Shown here one piece after another: positions 35,110-52,706 of a DNA stretch of 64,000 nt. Position numbers and translations under genes: made by a program. Source of the DNA: Glycine soja. Taxonomy: Eukaryota; Streptophyta; Magnoliopsida; Fabales; Fabaceae. The stretch spans positions 46,365,562 to 46,429,561 of the forward strand of contig NC_041010.1 of the NCBI RefSeq assembly GCF_004193775.1. Direction: 5' to 3'. Position 1 is the first letter of the stretch, and the number at the start of each line of letters is the position of its first letter. The notes beneath the pieces are model-generated. The model was not told where the DNA came from and searched no databases. It was given only the letters and a program-made list of their open reading frames with translations.

Positions 35110-37977
35110 ATGGAAATTCTGTATTCGAAGCTCTACGACAAGTACACCAAACTCAAGGTTTGTTCTTTCATCGATAACCAACGCAGGTTATTAGGCTTTG
35201 TCACTGATTCTTCGTTTTCTTTCTCTTTGCAGTCTAAGAAACTCTCCGATTTGGATCACATAAACAAAGAACAAGAGGGTAAATTCGTGAATTACTTGAC
35301 CGGTACGTTTCTTCTCCATTTCTTTTCGCGTGAATTCTCCGAAGAACAACGACGAATGAACGTGTTCTGAATTTCGAAGACTTTTGAGTGTTGCAGCTGC
35401 GGAAGAGTTGATAGAGCACTTGAAGAGCGAGAAGGAAGGGCTTGTTGAACAAGTCAATGAGTTGAGAACTGAATTTTCTTCACTTAGGCACGTTTTCCAC
35501 AATGGAGCCTCTTTTTTTCTTTTTCTTTTATTTCTTTTGGTTTAAACATATAATTTAGCCCCTGTTCATGCCATGGATTCTCAATCTGGTCCTTACGCAT
35601 AACATTTTATTAAATTGGCCCCTATATGTGCAAATGTTACCGTTTTGATCCCCATATGTGGAAACATTGCCAGTTTGATCCCTGTTGTCATACTTTAACA
35701 GTTAAGCTTCTTATATATTCTTAATTCGGTCTACACTTATAGGGACCAAATTAAGAATGCGCTACATTTATAGGGACCAAATTAAGAATGTGTAAGAGAG
35801 TTAATGGTGGTAGGAACCAAATTCAGAATCCGCAGTATTGGAACGAATTATATGTTTAACCTTTTCTTTTTTAATTTTTTTTTCTGTTGTGGATTTTAAA
35901 GGAATGGTTTGTTTTGTTTGTTTACTCAAATGTGTTACTTTAAATTTCAGGGCTGCCAAAGAGAAAGAGGTTGCGGATTATCAAAAGCTTTTGATGGAGG
36001 AAAAAGAAAAAAGTGAGGCTCTCGATTGTTTTTGTGGTTCCTGAAATTAAAGTTAAATGCTTGTTCAATAATTGTAGTACGGATGTTTACAAAGTTTTTA
36101 TTTCAGTTCCTGATGCACATGAATACTTCTTACAGGATATTAAATAATTATAAGGTTTGAGATGTTTGGAGTTTAACCAAAACATTATAATAAGTTGCTT
36201 AAATAAAAGAATTTCTGCATGTATGTGGGTGATTTATTTATTTTTTTGGATAGCTACCTAATTAATCTTTTTCTTCGGAACTTTTGTGGGAATCTATATT
36301 CAATGTTGGAGTTTGACTAATGTTTCATTGCATCTTTTTGTGAATGTAAGTTCACCTCAGTATTTGAATTCCCATCGCTAAATGTATCTCAATTTCATGT
36401 GTTCTACTTCTCTATTGATTATTTGGGTGTGAACTTTTGGCAGATGAAGCTCTTTCTGAAGAAGTTGAGAAATTGCTAAAGCTTCACCAGGAAAGAACAT
36501 CTCATGTTTTATATAATAACAGCAAGATCAAGACCGTAGATGATCAGTTTAAGGCAAACTCTAACAGCTCATCTATAAGAATGACAAGAAAACATACAAA
36601 GCAGATTGCTTTGGAGAAAGAAGCAAGGTCAATATCTTTGGAAAATGAAGGTAATTCTGTGGAGAGAGAGTCAACACCAAATGCCTGCAAGGAGACTGTT
36701 TCTGACAATGTGAGTATTTAAAACCCTAAAAATGGAATATACAAGTATGTGTTTATCTATATATATGCATTCCATTTAATTCATTTGGGTGGAAAATGAA
36801 TGACCTTAATATGCTGACATTTTGTTGTTAAAAAGCTGTTGGAGTGTTGTACCAAGGCTAACGATCGATCAGGTTGGTGTTAAAAATTGTTATTCATGCT
36901 TTATTTGTGAATTGTTTGGTTGGGGTTTTGGTATCTTTTATATATCCTTCGTTGGGTTTTACAGGCATTGATTTACATGAAAGTGGTCATGGTAACTGGC
37001 TTATTCAAACTCTTTTTGAGTATGCACTGAGCATGAAATTATCCTTGGATTATCAAGCAGGACGAATATGCCTGTCTGCACTGCATGGATCAAGCGGTAA
37101 ATCATAATTTTGGATTGTAACTGATTTCTTTCTCTTATTATTTCTTAATCTTTTTATAACTTGTTTCAGTTAACAGTTTGTTGGAATATTAATAATTGGC
37201 TAGATTGTTTCAATCTGGATATAGTTTTGGAATTCTGATGGCTTGTTTGGTGGTCAAGACTCAACATATGATTAGGATGGATAGGATAAGATCATAAGAA
37301 GGCAAGATAAAAGTAGAAAAGGAAATGGGCATAATTAGCTCTTTCCTATCCAATGTGTAAGCACACCAAATAACCTAACATATAGTAACTATAAATTGCA
37401 TACAAATAACAAAATTTCCCTTACCTAAAGGTAAAAATAGGGAAAGTTACGGCCTTACTTGGGATTTATTTTTTTAAAATAAGAGAGTATTGAAATAGGA
37501 CACAGATCATAATTGTGCAATGAGAATAAAAACACATTGCGACAAGATAGAGAGAAAGGGTGAAGATACTCTGCTCATTATCTGTACCACAGAGTCTCAG
37601 ACACACAGTTGCCGGTGAAATTTATTCTCAGTTCAGTAAGACCTTTGTTTCATTCTTGGGTCTTTCTTTGACAAAGCTGATCTTGGTTCTATGTTTTAAA
37701 TAAAATTCTAGCCATTTAACATTTTGCAGATATGTAACTGCTTGGTTAACATGTTTCTTTTATTGCAACCATGTTAGGTTACTCCTTCAGTTTATCGTGG
37801 ATCGGCAAATCACCTGGAGAGGAGGAAGCAGAAGCAGAGCTGCTGTACCATGTTATATCTCTAGGCACATTTGAAAGAGTGGCACCAGAATGGATGAGGG
37901 AGGACATCATGTTCAGCCCAAGCATGTGCCCCATCTTCTTTGAAAGGATATCTCGTGTTATAAAGTTGAACCACTAG
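35110..37977 (+). CDS. TTN9: TITAN9-like plant-specific protein
   Basis: Eight exons: 35110-35157, 35233-35302, 35397-35487, 35951-36012, 36444-36709, 36836-36872, 36965-37096, 37778-37977, giving 301 residues. The N-terminus MEILYSKLYDKYTKLK, a coiled-coil-prone region (EEQ-E, AAEELIEHLKSEKEGLVEQV, then EEVEKLLKLHQE) and a conserved C-terminal block (GIDLHESGHGNWLIQTLFEY; SFSLSWIGKSPGEEEAEAEL; RVAPEWMREDIMFS) agree with my memory of TITAN9, whose loss in Arabidopsis arrests endosperm nuclear division. Its molecular function is unknown. Intron 3 (35488-35950) uses a GC donor: only AG|GCACGT keeps the frame into GGCTGCCAAAGAG. A MITE sits in that intron. Identification is moderate; the exon chain is firm. 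Confidence 0.78.
35539..35861. mobile_element. MITE with Mutator-like target duplication in TTN9 intron 3
   Basis: Terminal inverted repeats GGTTTAAACATATAATTTAG and, from the right, GGTTAAACATATAATTCGTT. The flanks ATTTCTTTT (35530-35538) and TTTTCTTTT (35862-35870) agree at 8 of 9. The interior repeats AGGGACCAAATTAAGAATG in direct and inverted order. It is 323 bp long and non-coding. Confidence 0.78.
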
Positions 37978-38235
37978 TGTTTTTTTGTATCATTGATCTG
38001 CCGAATGTGTATTTACTGTACATACTAACTGATTAATTTTTATTTGGAGAACATTGAGTTTTGTGTGTAGATTTGCTAGTTTCTCTCCAATCCCATTTCA
38101 TATGCCATTTGCAAATTCAAAGAATTTGTTAGGTTATTTAGTAGACCTATAAATTGTAAGAAAATACGTTTTTGAGGATGAAAAGTGGAATATTTCTAAA
38201 TTAGCATGACAAAAGTAAGATAGTTTTTTTTTTTT

Positions 38236-38584
38236 GGCTTAATTACTGTTTAAGTCCTTCAATTTGGGGTATGTGCTTTTTCAATTCCTAAAATTTTAAT
38301 TTTTTTTTTTTGAATTTTGACAAATTACTCTTTAATTTTTGGCATAATAAATTAATATTTTGTGGTGATTTTTAATTATCATAAATTAATTTTTTTTACA
38401 TTGTAAAAATATCACAAATTATTAAAAAAACTGTCTCAAGAGTGCTAAAAATCATGTTAAAGTGTGAATTATGTAAGGAAAAAAAGTAATTTGTCAAAAT
38501 TCAAGAACTAAGAAAAATACTTTTAAATTTTAGGAAGTAAAACAAACATCCTCTTAAATTTAGGACTAAAATAATAATTAAATT
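38236..38584. mobile_element. Degenerate MITE
   Basis: GGCTTAATTACTGTTTAAGTCC at the left pairs with TTTAATTATTATTTTAGTCC read from the right. Inner arms (CTAAAATTTTAATT and AAATTTTAGGAAGT; GACAAATTACT and AGTAATTTGTC) also pair. No clear target duplication. Confidence 0.5.
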
Positions 38585-38951
38585 TTCTTCGTTTAAGAAC
38601 TACAATTGTATTTTAAAAAAACTTGAGAGAAAAAAAAAACATATTTATTCTATTCTTTAATTAAAATGAAAAAACAGATTGAAAATATAAAATTGTATTA
38701 TATTGTGATTTAATACAAAAGTATTATATATTATAAGTTTGTTACACGATTTATTATATTTATCAATTTTTACACTAATTACCTCAAAATTCATCAGTAA
38801 TTTTTATTTGACAGTGTCAAAGATATTACACTGGCCATGCATAAAAATTAATTAGACTCTATTAAAAATTATTTTAAACTATAAATATCAAATTAAATAA
38901 AATCCCAACATTGCACCAAGTAATGTAGGCAGTTATTAATATCATAAAAAA

Positions 38952-39023
38952 ATTCTAAACATCCAGTTATTCCTTTGCTTACACAATATACTTTTATGAT
39001 ATTAATAACTGGATGTTTATAAT
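38952..39023. repeat. 20-bp inverted repeat with 32-bp loop
   Basis: ATTCTAAACATCCAGTTATT (38952-38971) and AATAACTGGATGTTTATAAT (39004-39023) pair at 19 of 20 positions. It lies upstream of the spastin gene and is probably the relic of a small fold-back element. Confidence 0.7.
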
Positions 39024-39376
39024 TTTGCACCGAAGCACGTCATTGTCGTGGCTGTTTGAGGCTTTGAGCCAAGCAAGCTTCCACAGTATACTTTGGACGA
39101 TGAGTTTATTTAAATTTATTTTTTACAAAAAAGTTTTTTTAATAAAATAAAAAAAAAATTTATTTTTTAAAAAAGTATTTATTTAAATTATTTTTACTTA
39201 AAATAAATATTTTTTTAATAAATAAATCTTATCTACTTTAAAATTGCTTTCTTTAAACAAGCTCACCTTTTTTTTTTTGTCAAACCTAAAGTCTAATCTA
39301 AATAAGCTAAACGCACGCGAACTGAAATCGGCTTTTGCGAGTGATGAAAACACAGAATCGCGTTTGTAACTGAGGA

Positions 39377-44960
<5,584 letters not shown>

Positions 44961-47120
44961 AGTCATATTCTGATGCATATATATGCATCAAATTATTTTT
45001 TAAAAAAAAAACTGTGTACATAACTGAAATTAGACTAGACGAAGGCATCAAGGTTAGTAGCTAAAACAATGAATCAGGGTGCTTCTTATTTTGTTAATGG
45101 CTATCCTGAAATCCTATTCTAGCCGCTTGTCTCAAATGACTGCCTTTATTTATTTTTATTCTTTGTATATCTTTCTGATTACTATATCAAGTGATTGTAA
45201 ATCCCTTCCCCCGGGGGTTTTCTGGGAAGAAAAAAGATTGATAAATTGCCCCGGAAATGAGGGGAGAAAGACATTGAAAACAAGGTTTTTTAAACATGGC
45301 AGTATATGAATTTTAAAGCTTTTAAATCGGAGTGTAGTAATTCTTTTTATTTTCTTTCTAGCTTTTATCAATAAAGTATAGTGATTCTTTAAGACTTAGT
45401 TGAACCAGGGTAATGAATTTGTCATAAACCTTGTTTTCGAGAGCATATTGGACATAATTTATGATGACGAGTCTATCTTTTACTTCACAACAAGTATACG
45501 TCTATTTCTTATATCTTTGGCTATTATTTTTCTCTTGTAGTTGTATGCATGAATTTAGTCGTTAAATATAAAATTTATTTCATTCAATTTTCACGAAGAA
45601 ACCTACGTCTATTTACAAATCCTTTATTCTTATGTTTTAAAAATTAATGTAAAAATGTTTTGAAATTTAGTTAAAAAAATATTTAATACCATTTAACCAA
45701 ATTATTTAGTTTTTATTAAAAAAAACTCAACTGCTCTAAACGGAAGTTGAGTGAATATTTTTTAGGTAAAAAAAAAAGAATTTATCTTTTTTTCTTTTAT
45801 CATACTCCCCACTCTCTAGCTCAAGTTAGATGTCAAACACCTACTTTATTTTTTAACTTCTTATTTAAGAAAAAAAAATCACCTAAATAGGATATTAAAC
45901 AAATGAAGCTTATTCACGAAAAAAAGAGGGTAGAGGAGTGTCTAATATCAATGCACACGGTTATGCCTCAAATAAGGCCGAAGATACACATGACACACTA
46001 TGATTGAGTTAAGTGTGAAACAGATTCTCATTTTGTATTCATGGCAATTGTGTGACAATATCTTCTAGCACAACTACCACCAATCCAAATTGGGCCCATG
46101 TGCTCCAGAATATGCTTTTAATCTCTTTTTTATTTGTTTCACATTCCAAAAGTTATAAAAGAAATTAAGTGAAACTTTCTTTTCCTGTTTAATTCTTTAT
46201 GTAGAATCATTATCAGAATTGCCAGTAGAGAGACCGTACAAGAGTATAGCTATAGGTGGAGATGATGAAAATAATTAATATTTAAAAGAGTATGCATGTT
46301 TAACTATTATCATGTGTTGCACATGTTTAATAATATCTTAATTTTGCAATCAACATCAGATTATTAGTTTTAATAATTATTTAAATGATAATGAATTTAT
46401 TGTTCAAAAGATTGTCAGTTTTTAATGTTATTGCACAAATTTACGAATTTCTTGTTATTAAACTTTAATATAAAAATGAGTTATCATCTATTTTCTATTA
46501 ATAATAAAAACTTAATGGGTAAACGAATGAAAAAATTTGGTTTTTAGAGTCAAATAAATCCAATCCAATTTAATAAAAAAATTTGGTTTTCCAATTTTTT
46601 GATTCATTCATTTTTTGGGTTTTTGGATCCATTTTTTCGGTCCACATTGGATTATATCCATTCATGAACACCCCTAAAAAATCATTTTGTTAAAGATGGA
46701 AAGATGCATTGTGTGGATATTTTTTAAATAGTATACGCAAACTTATATCAAGAAAACAATAATATATATATACACTCCAAAATTACCTATAAATTAAGAT
46801 TCAAACTGGAAGACGTGTTTTTCCTAATAATTAAGGGTATTGCTTTTCAGTTTTCTATGAATGCATAAAAGATTTTTGGTTTTTTTAGAAAATTTAATAT
46901 GGTTATGGGATCAGATTTTGCAAGTTACCTCCAAAAACCTTTTTTCATGGCATCGTTCATAATATATGTCTAGTTTTTCTTTTCGCCTTTTCTTTTTACG
47001 ATATTTGATTGGGTTATTTTTGAGAAAATTGATAACCATTGATAATTATTATGATTTTTTATAGCATTCACTTTTATTCTTTTACTCTATTTTCTTTATT
47101 GATAAAGAGGATAAAATTAA

Positions 47121-47446
47121 GGTTAAATTAGGTTTTAGTACTCTTGTTTATTTTTTAAATTCAATTTAATCTTCTAGCGTTTTTATTAGGTTCAATTTGA
47201 TCTTTCATAATTGTAAAAAATCACACTTTATGACAATTCAAAATTGTCACTAAGTAATTTTAAATCGTTACAAAATACATATTTTTAAAAAAATAAATCA
47301 ATTTTAAAAATTAAAGGATTAAAATAAAAAAAATTAAATGACTAAATTGAATCGATTTTAAAAATTAAAAAACTAAATAGAATGTCAAAAATATTAAAGA
47401 ATCAAATTCAACCTAAATAATTAAAGGACTAAAAAAATAATTTAGC
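47121..47446. mobile_element. MITE
   Basis: GGTTAAATTAGGTTTTAGTA at the left and GCTAAATTATTTTTTTAGTC read from the right. Arms continue with AAATTCAATTTAATC opposite ATTTAGTTTTTTAATT-like sequence. It is of the same general class as 26712-27009. No clear target duplication. Confidence 0.55.
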
Positions 47447-47867
47447 ATAAAATTAAAAGCAAATCATTAATATTTGATTAGTGTTTTAAGAAGATAAATA
47501 GAAAAGGTACCGATAAACTAAACTGGGGGAGTATTGGAATGATCACATTGACCATGTAAGAGTTGAATTTGAAGCAGGTAAAAAGGGAACAAATTCATGA
47601 TAACTAGTAACCGTTGGAAGAGGGTCAAAAGGATTGAGTGCTGAACTTTCAAACAAACAAACAGATAAGTTTATGTTTTCAAACAAACAGATAAGTGCAT
47701 GCAGTATGTATGGTCTTGCTTGTACCACTTTCTCGTTTTTTAATTTAGCTAGCTCTCTCAAGGTACAAAGTTTCATACAAAGAAATGTATAACAAGTTGG
47801 CATATAATATTATTTTATATGATACTACTAAATGTAGTCAAATAGGATTCTTTTAGAGAAAAAATAG

Positions 47868-48395
47868 GGTAAATTATAATTTTAATTTCTAAATTTCTCA
47901 AAATTATAATTTTATTTTTTTTATTTTAATTGTAATATTTGATTTTAGTCTTATAAATTGGTGATTTTGTTTCTCTTGATAAATCATTAATAAATAATTA
48001 TGATTAATTGAGTTATTAGGTTATTTATAAATTAATCAAAAGTATTAATTATTAAAAAATTAAATGAAAATTTATTAATGTTTATTTTTTACAATTGTAT
48101 TTCTCATCTTTTTCATAAACATTTCTTCTACCTTTATAGTCGTATGCGATTCTACTGGCAGTAATATCACATTAGGGTCAATAGTTTTTCATTAAAGTTT
48201 ATAATAATTAATAATTTTTATTTAATTTATAATTAATTTAATATCTCTAATAATTATAATCATTAATTAATAACTTATGAAGAGAATCAAAATTACAAAT
48301 TTATAAAATTAAAGAGACCAAATATTACAATTAAAAATTAAGAAAACCAAAATCATAAATTTAAAAAATTAGAAAAACTGAAATTACAACTCAAC
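47868..48395. mobile_element. MITE with about 150-bp terminal inverted repeats
   Basis: The left arm has AATTGTAATATTTGATTTTA, TATAAATTGGTGATTTTG and TCTCTTGATAAATCATTAAT. The right arm, reverse complemented, has AATTGTAATATTTGGTCTCT, TATAAATTTGTAATTTTG and TCTCTTCATAAGTTATTAAT in the same order. The arms are separated by an AT-rich core. Outer ends GGTAAATTATAATTTTAATT and GTTGAGTTGTAATTTCAGTT are less well conserved. Confidence 0.7.
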
Positions 48396-49771
48396 TATAA
48401 AAATGTGCATATCCCTTTTCCTATACGATATGGCAATAAGGACCGGTTTAATTAGTGAGATTAGCAAATTGCATTAGCACGAAATGATTTTGCCTCAAAC
48501 AATAATATATGTTATAAATAACTAACAAGGATGATACTAAATGCCTTTTGAAATTAATTCGAATGCCAATAAATATTTAAAAGAAAACTTTGAACTAAAT
48601 TTTAATTTAAACGAATAATATTTAAAATTGCATAAGATAAACATGTCACTTGTTGATTCGATTCATGCAGTCCCCCCCCTCTTCAAAGGAAACTTAACTT
48701 TTATTCCCATTTAAATATATCAATATAGAAAATTAACTATCTTATACTTTTAAGTTTTAGCGACACAAATTTAATTTTTTTATAGTTATTTTTATACAAA
48801 TTTGCAAAATAAATAACACATAAAAATGCATTCATTCTAGATAAATTTTAAAAGTTAAATTATATTGCTTGCATTGATCATAAATAGTGATAAAAATATA
48901 CATTTATATAACACAAGTTATTACTATTTTAACGCATTTTGAATTTTATTCTTTCCAATGAAAATAATATTTGAATAATTTCCATTTAATTTGATTAGTA
49001 CGTGCTTAATTAATAACACATTTCCCTTAATATACTATCTTTTACATTTCAATTTGCAATCGATGATGAATTCTTTTATTAATAAAAATAAGTTTTAATA
49101 GAAACAACTTAAAAAATAGTAATGTAAATGAAATATTAAATGTTAATTAAAATAATATTCATAAATATTTTATTGATAATGAATCGTTATTATATATTAA
49201 TAGTTAAGTTTATAATTAAAAATAGTGTGAATATTTAAAATTAATGAAAATTAAAAGTTAATTTAAAAATTATAATTGATTTCATACGTGTATACATACT
49301 AGTAGTAGTACAATTAAATGTGCATTCACATAAAGAAAAAAATAAAATTAAATGTGTCAGTCGGCTAAGTTGGTAAAATAATACTACAAGTGAATGGAAA
49401 TTTTTATAATCAATTTTGACTTTTGTCTTTTCCCTCTCTCCTCTTCACTACTCTATCCATGGATAATCTATTAATATGGATTCTTATTAATATTAAGTAT
49501 GATTATTATTTGATAAATTCATGTAAAATCTATTAAATTGCACGAGTTTCTTTTTCATCTGATAAAGTTTACATAAAATTTAATCAACATTTTTTTCATA
49601 AAAATATGTTATTGGCAAGTCTTTTATTTTTATTTTGGTTACAAAAATTCTTCATAATTCACCCATAATCCTTCTTCATTCATCAAGACGACTCCCAAAT
49701 CTTCTTCTATTTTTTTTTTTATAATTCTAAATCTCTTTCTATTCTTGGTTACAAAACTATTAGCAGATACT

Positions 49772-49776
<5 letters not shown>

Positions 49777-49806
<30 letters not shown>
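49777..49806. repeat. (AT)n microsatellite
   Basis: About 15 AT units in an AT-rich intergenic stretch. Confidence 0.9.
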
Positions 49807-49814
<8 letters not shown>

Positions 49815-51367
49815 TTTTAATATATTTTTTTTCCAATTTTCTAACATATTATCATATTATCGGTTAAGTGACAAATTCATAAAATATCACTATCACTTAA
49901 TGAAATGTATTATTAGTATAAAAAACATAACCAAACAATTCTATTATACTCTGGTAAAGTTGGTAACGTTACAATTACAAAAACCCTTGCAGTGGTTTTC
50001 GAACTTAGAACTTTACAAACACACGCAAGACAGCGTTCCATAAGACCCCAAACACAATTTAAAAACTTTGAAAAACACAGAAGAATGGGACAAGGGCACA
50101 CGAGTCATTTCACCAAAAGAGCAGCAACCAAGCCAACAAATGCCACGACCCCTCTTTCCATTTTCCAGCTGTGACCAAATCATCCTTGTCCCCCCTCACA
50201 TGGCCCTCCACAACTTAACCATGGTTAGTTTATTACCATTCCCTTGTTAAAACCCGTTAATGCCAAAACACCCTACGACATGCATTGACTCATAGTAGTG
50301 CGTTACAATACTACTATGATCGATTGAGATGAAGGCTTCTCAAGGTTATAATCGAGATTTTGTATAATAATAATAAATAAAAAAGAGTTAATGATCGATT
50401 GTTACTTTATAGAATCAAGTTAGTTATTTAAAATGTGTTAAGGAAACACTGAAGTAGGATGTGTATTAAGAGTCTAAAGTATTTTTACATTATAATCTAA
50501 TCAATAACTAATACTCCTACGTAAGCTTTTTGGTGGTCAGGATTTTTATGGTTAGTTTCTATTTATACCAGCAAGTGTTATAAATTAACAAATAAACTAA
50601 ATCAATTATTTTTAAAATAACAACGAAAAAAAGTGTTATATATTAATAATATAAATTTTTTTACATGCTCATCCAATCATAATCCATCATATATAATATA
50701 CTTGTTACTTGTTAAATTTTAAAATAATTTAAATGTTAATTTATTATCATTTATACTATTACAATATGTGTACATTTGGACATATTATATACTTTAGTAT
50801 ATATTTTTTTCTATATAGTATTTTCCTTTCAATCACACTATATTACATATAGTTACACTTATCTCACGAGTCGTGTATTTCTTTCAATACACTTTCTATC
50901 TCTTTATTGCAAGCAGATATCAATATCAATGTTCACCAATCTTTTTTGTATTATCTCATACTTTTACCATTTCTTGTGGATTAATTCAAAACTACTTTTA
51001 AAACAGAATTAAACTCTTTCTGCATTCATAGAGAAAATCGTAAACTAGTTCTTAACCAGTAAACCCCGACGTTAAAAGAAAAAAAAAACCGCGTATGCAT
51101 GCTTTGTTTAATTAGTAATATATTCTCTAACATACTTTTCTTTAAAATTTAATATATTTTATCAATAAAAATTTATTAAAAGTAATAAAATTTGATAGAT
51201 ATTATATTATATTATATTATATTTAATGATGCTTTCTATTTTATATTTTTCAATAAATAATTCCAACAAATTAGAGAGATGTATTTAAAGAAATATGCTA
51301 AATAATATATTCCTAATATTTTTTTTAACTTCCTTTCCTTTATGTCCTTAAATCTTTAACCATGGTT

Positions 51368-51381
51368 AACCTAACCTAACC
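51368..51381 (+). promoter_or_regulatory. Tandem CCTAACC motifs upstream of the FLA start
   Basis: AACCTAACCTAACC lies about 75-88 bp before the ATG at 51456. ACC-TAACC motifs resemble the AC elements bound by MYB factors in cell-wall genes; function here is inferred only. A CT-rich leader follows (CTCCCACTTCCCACTCTCTA). Confidence 0.35.
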
Positions 51382-51455
51382 AGACTCTTCCATCCCATCT
51401 TTTAACTCCTTCTCTAACTTTTCACTCCCACTTCCCACTCTCTACTCTCTCCATC

Positions 51456-52706
51456 ATGGCTCACCTGCTCCCCTTCCTCGTCCTCACTCTCCTCGCCGCC
51501 ACCGCCTCCGCCCACAACATCACCGACATTCTCGCCGCCAACCCCGACTACAGCGACTTCAACGACTTCCTCTCCCAAACCGGCCTCGCCGGCGACATCA
51601 ACACCCGCCAGACCATCACCGTCCTCGTCCTCAACAACGCCGCCTTCTCCGCCGTCGCCGCGAAACACCCCCTCTCCGTCGTCAAGAACCTCCTCAGCCT
51701 CCATATCCTCCTCGACTACTTCGACAACACAAAGCTCCACCAGATCACCAACGGGACCACTCTTTCCACCACTCTCTACCAAACCACAGGTAATGCCAAC
51801 GGCAACGTCGGCTCCGTCAACATCACCGACCTCAAAGGCGGCAAGGTCGGCTTCGGCTCCGCGGCTCCCGGCTCCAAACTCGACTCCTCCTACATCAAAT
51901 CCGTCAAAAGTATCCCCTACAACATCTCCGTCATCGAAATCAGCGCGCCGATAATGGCGCCGGGGATCCTCGCGGCTCCTCCTCCGTCAGCCGACGTTAA
52001 CATAACGGCGCTAATCGAAAAAGCCGGATGCAAAACGTTCGCCTCACTTATCTCCTCTAACGGACTCATTAAAACGTTTCAGGCAACGGCGGATAAAGGT
52101 TTGACTATTTTCGCTCCTAACGATGAAGCGTTTAAGGCGAAAGGAGTACCTGATTTGAGCAAGCTCACGAACGCTGAAGTGGTTTCGCTCTTACAGTATC
52201 ACGCAGCCGCTAAGTACCTTCCTGTTGGATCTTTGAAAACAACGAAGGATTCCATTAATACTCTCGCTTCCAATGGCGCCGGAAAGTTCGATTTGACCGT
52301 TTCCGTCGCCGGAGATTCCCTCACGTTACACACCGGTGTTGATTCGTCGAGGATTGCGGACACCATTCTGGATTCCTCTCCGCTTTCGATTTATTCAGTC
52401 GACAGCGTTCTTCTTCCGCAGGAACTGTTCGCGAAGTCGCCGTCTCCCGCTCCGGCGCCGGAATCGGTTTCTTCTCCTACTCCTGCACCGTCACCAGTGG
52501 CGGAAGCGCCTTCGCCGTTTCCCGCGTCGCCTCCGGCTCCCGCGGGAGAGAGTCCCGCTGGTGCTCCGGCGGAAGCGCCATCATCAGAAGCTGAGCGGAG
52601 TAGTTCCGCCGGTAAGAATGACGGGGTTCACGTGAAAGCTTCTGCGGCTCTCACTGTTGCAGTGTCTGCATTGTCTGCATTTGTGATTTCTGCTACTTTT
52701 ATGTAA
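51456..52706 (+). CDS. Fasciclin-like arabinogalactan protein (FLA8/FLA10 type)
   Basis: A single exon of 416 residues. Signal peptide at 1-19 ([16 protein letters not shown], cut before HNIT). The first fasciclin domain, about 20-170, has the H1 stretch [14 protein letters not shown] and H2 [12 protein letters not shown]; the second, about 185-330, has [11 protein letters not shown] and [11 protein letters not shown]. Then comes a Pro/Ala/Ser region at 332-385 ([24 protein letters not shown]), the usual site of hydroxyproline-linked arabinogalactan. The C-terminus SSSAGKNDG plus a hydrophobic tail ([19 protein letters not shown]) is a GPI-anchor signal. NIT/NGT/NIS sites allow N-glycosylation. 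The protein is expected outside the plasma membrane, in cell-wall adhesion or signalling. Length and order match the FLA8/FLA10 subgroup. It is GC-rich with many C-ending codons, unlike its neighbours. Confidence 0.95.
   Translation: MAHLLPFLVLTLLAATASAHNITDILAANPDYSDFNDFLSQTGLAGDINTRQTITVLVLNNAAFSAVAAKHPLSVVKNLLSLHILLDYFDNTKLHQITNGTTLSTTLYQTTGNANGNVGSVNITDLKGGKVGFGSAAPGSKLDSSYIKSVKSIPYNISVIEISAPIMAPGILAAPPPSADVNITALIEKAGCKTFASLISSNGLIKTFQATADKGLTIFAPNDEAFKAKGVPDLSKLTNAEVVSLLQYHAAAKYLPVGSLKTTKDSINTLASNGAGKFDLTVSVAGDSLTLHTGVDSSRIADTILDSSPLSIYSVDSVLLPQELFAKSPSPAPAPESVSSPTPAPSPVAEAPSPFPASPPAPAGESPAGAPAEAPSSEAERSSSAGKNDGVHVKASAALTVAVSALSAFVISATFM

Larger units (their letters stand above)
37978..39376. 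other. Intergenic with MITE and small inverted repeat
   Basis: 3' UTR of the TITAN9-like gene, then very AT-rich sequence with a MITE-like element (38236-38584) and a fold-back (38952-39023). The last 80 bp before 39377 are the leader of the spastin gene. No ORF worth calling. Confidence 0.6.
44961..51455. other. 6.5-kb AT-rich intergenic region
   Basis: After the spastin 3' UTR there are two MITEs (47121-47446 and 47868-48395), a fragment ending TCATGAACACCCCTAA at 46660-46677 that resembles a DNA-transposon end, and an (AT)n tract at 49777-49806. Around 49950-50230 composition rises, but no convincing ORF is present. ORFs at 45079-45309, 47543-47803 (minus), 49992-50250 and 50776-51012 have no family likeness. 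The last few hundred bases form the FLA promoter. Confidence 0.6.

Noticed and set aside
47543..47803. 86-codon minus-strand ORF
   Set aside because: No domain, no promoter context, and it lies among MITEs.
49350..49385. tRNA-like string GTCAGTCGGCTAAGTTGGTA
   Set aside because: No cloverleaf, T arm or acceptor stem could be built around it.
51414..51782. 122-codon minus-strand ORF rich in Val, Glu and Gly
   Set aside because: It is the antisense of the GC-rich FLA gene; its open frame is a by-product of C-ending codons there.
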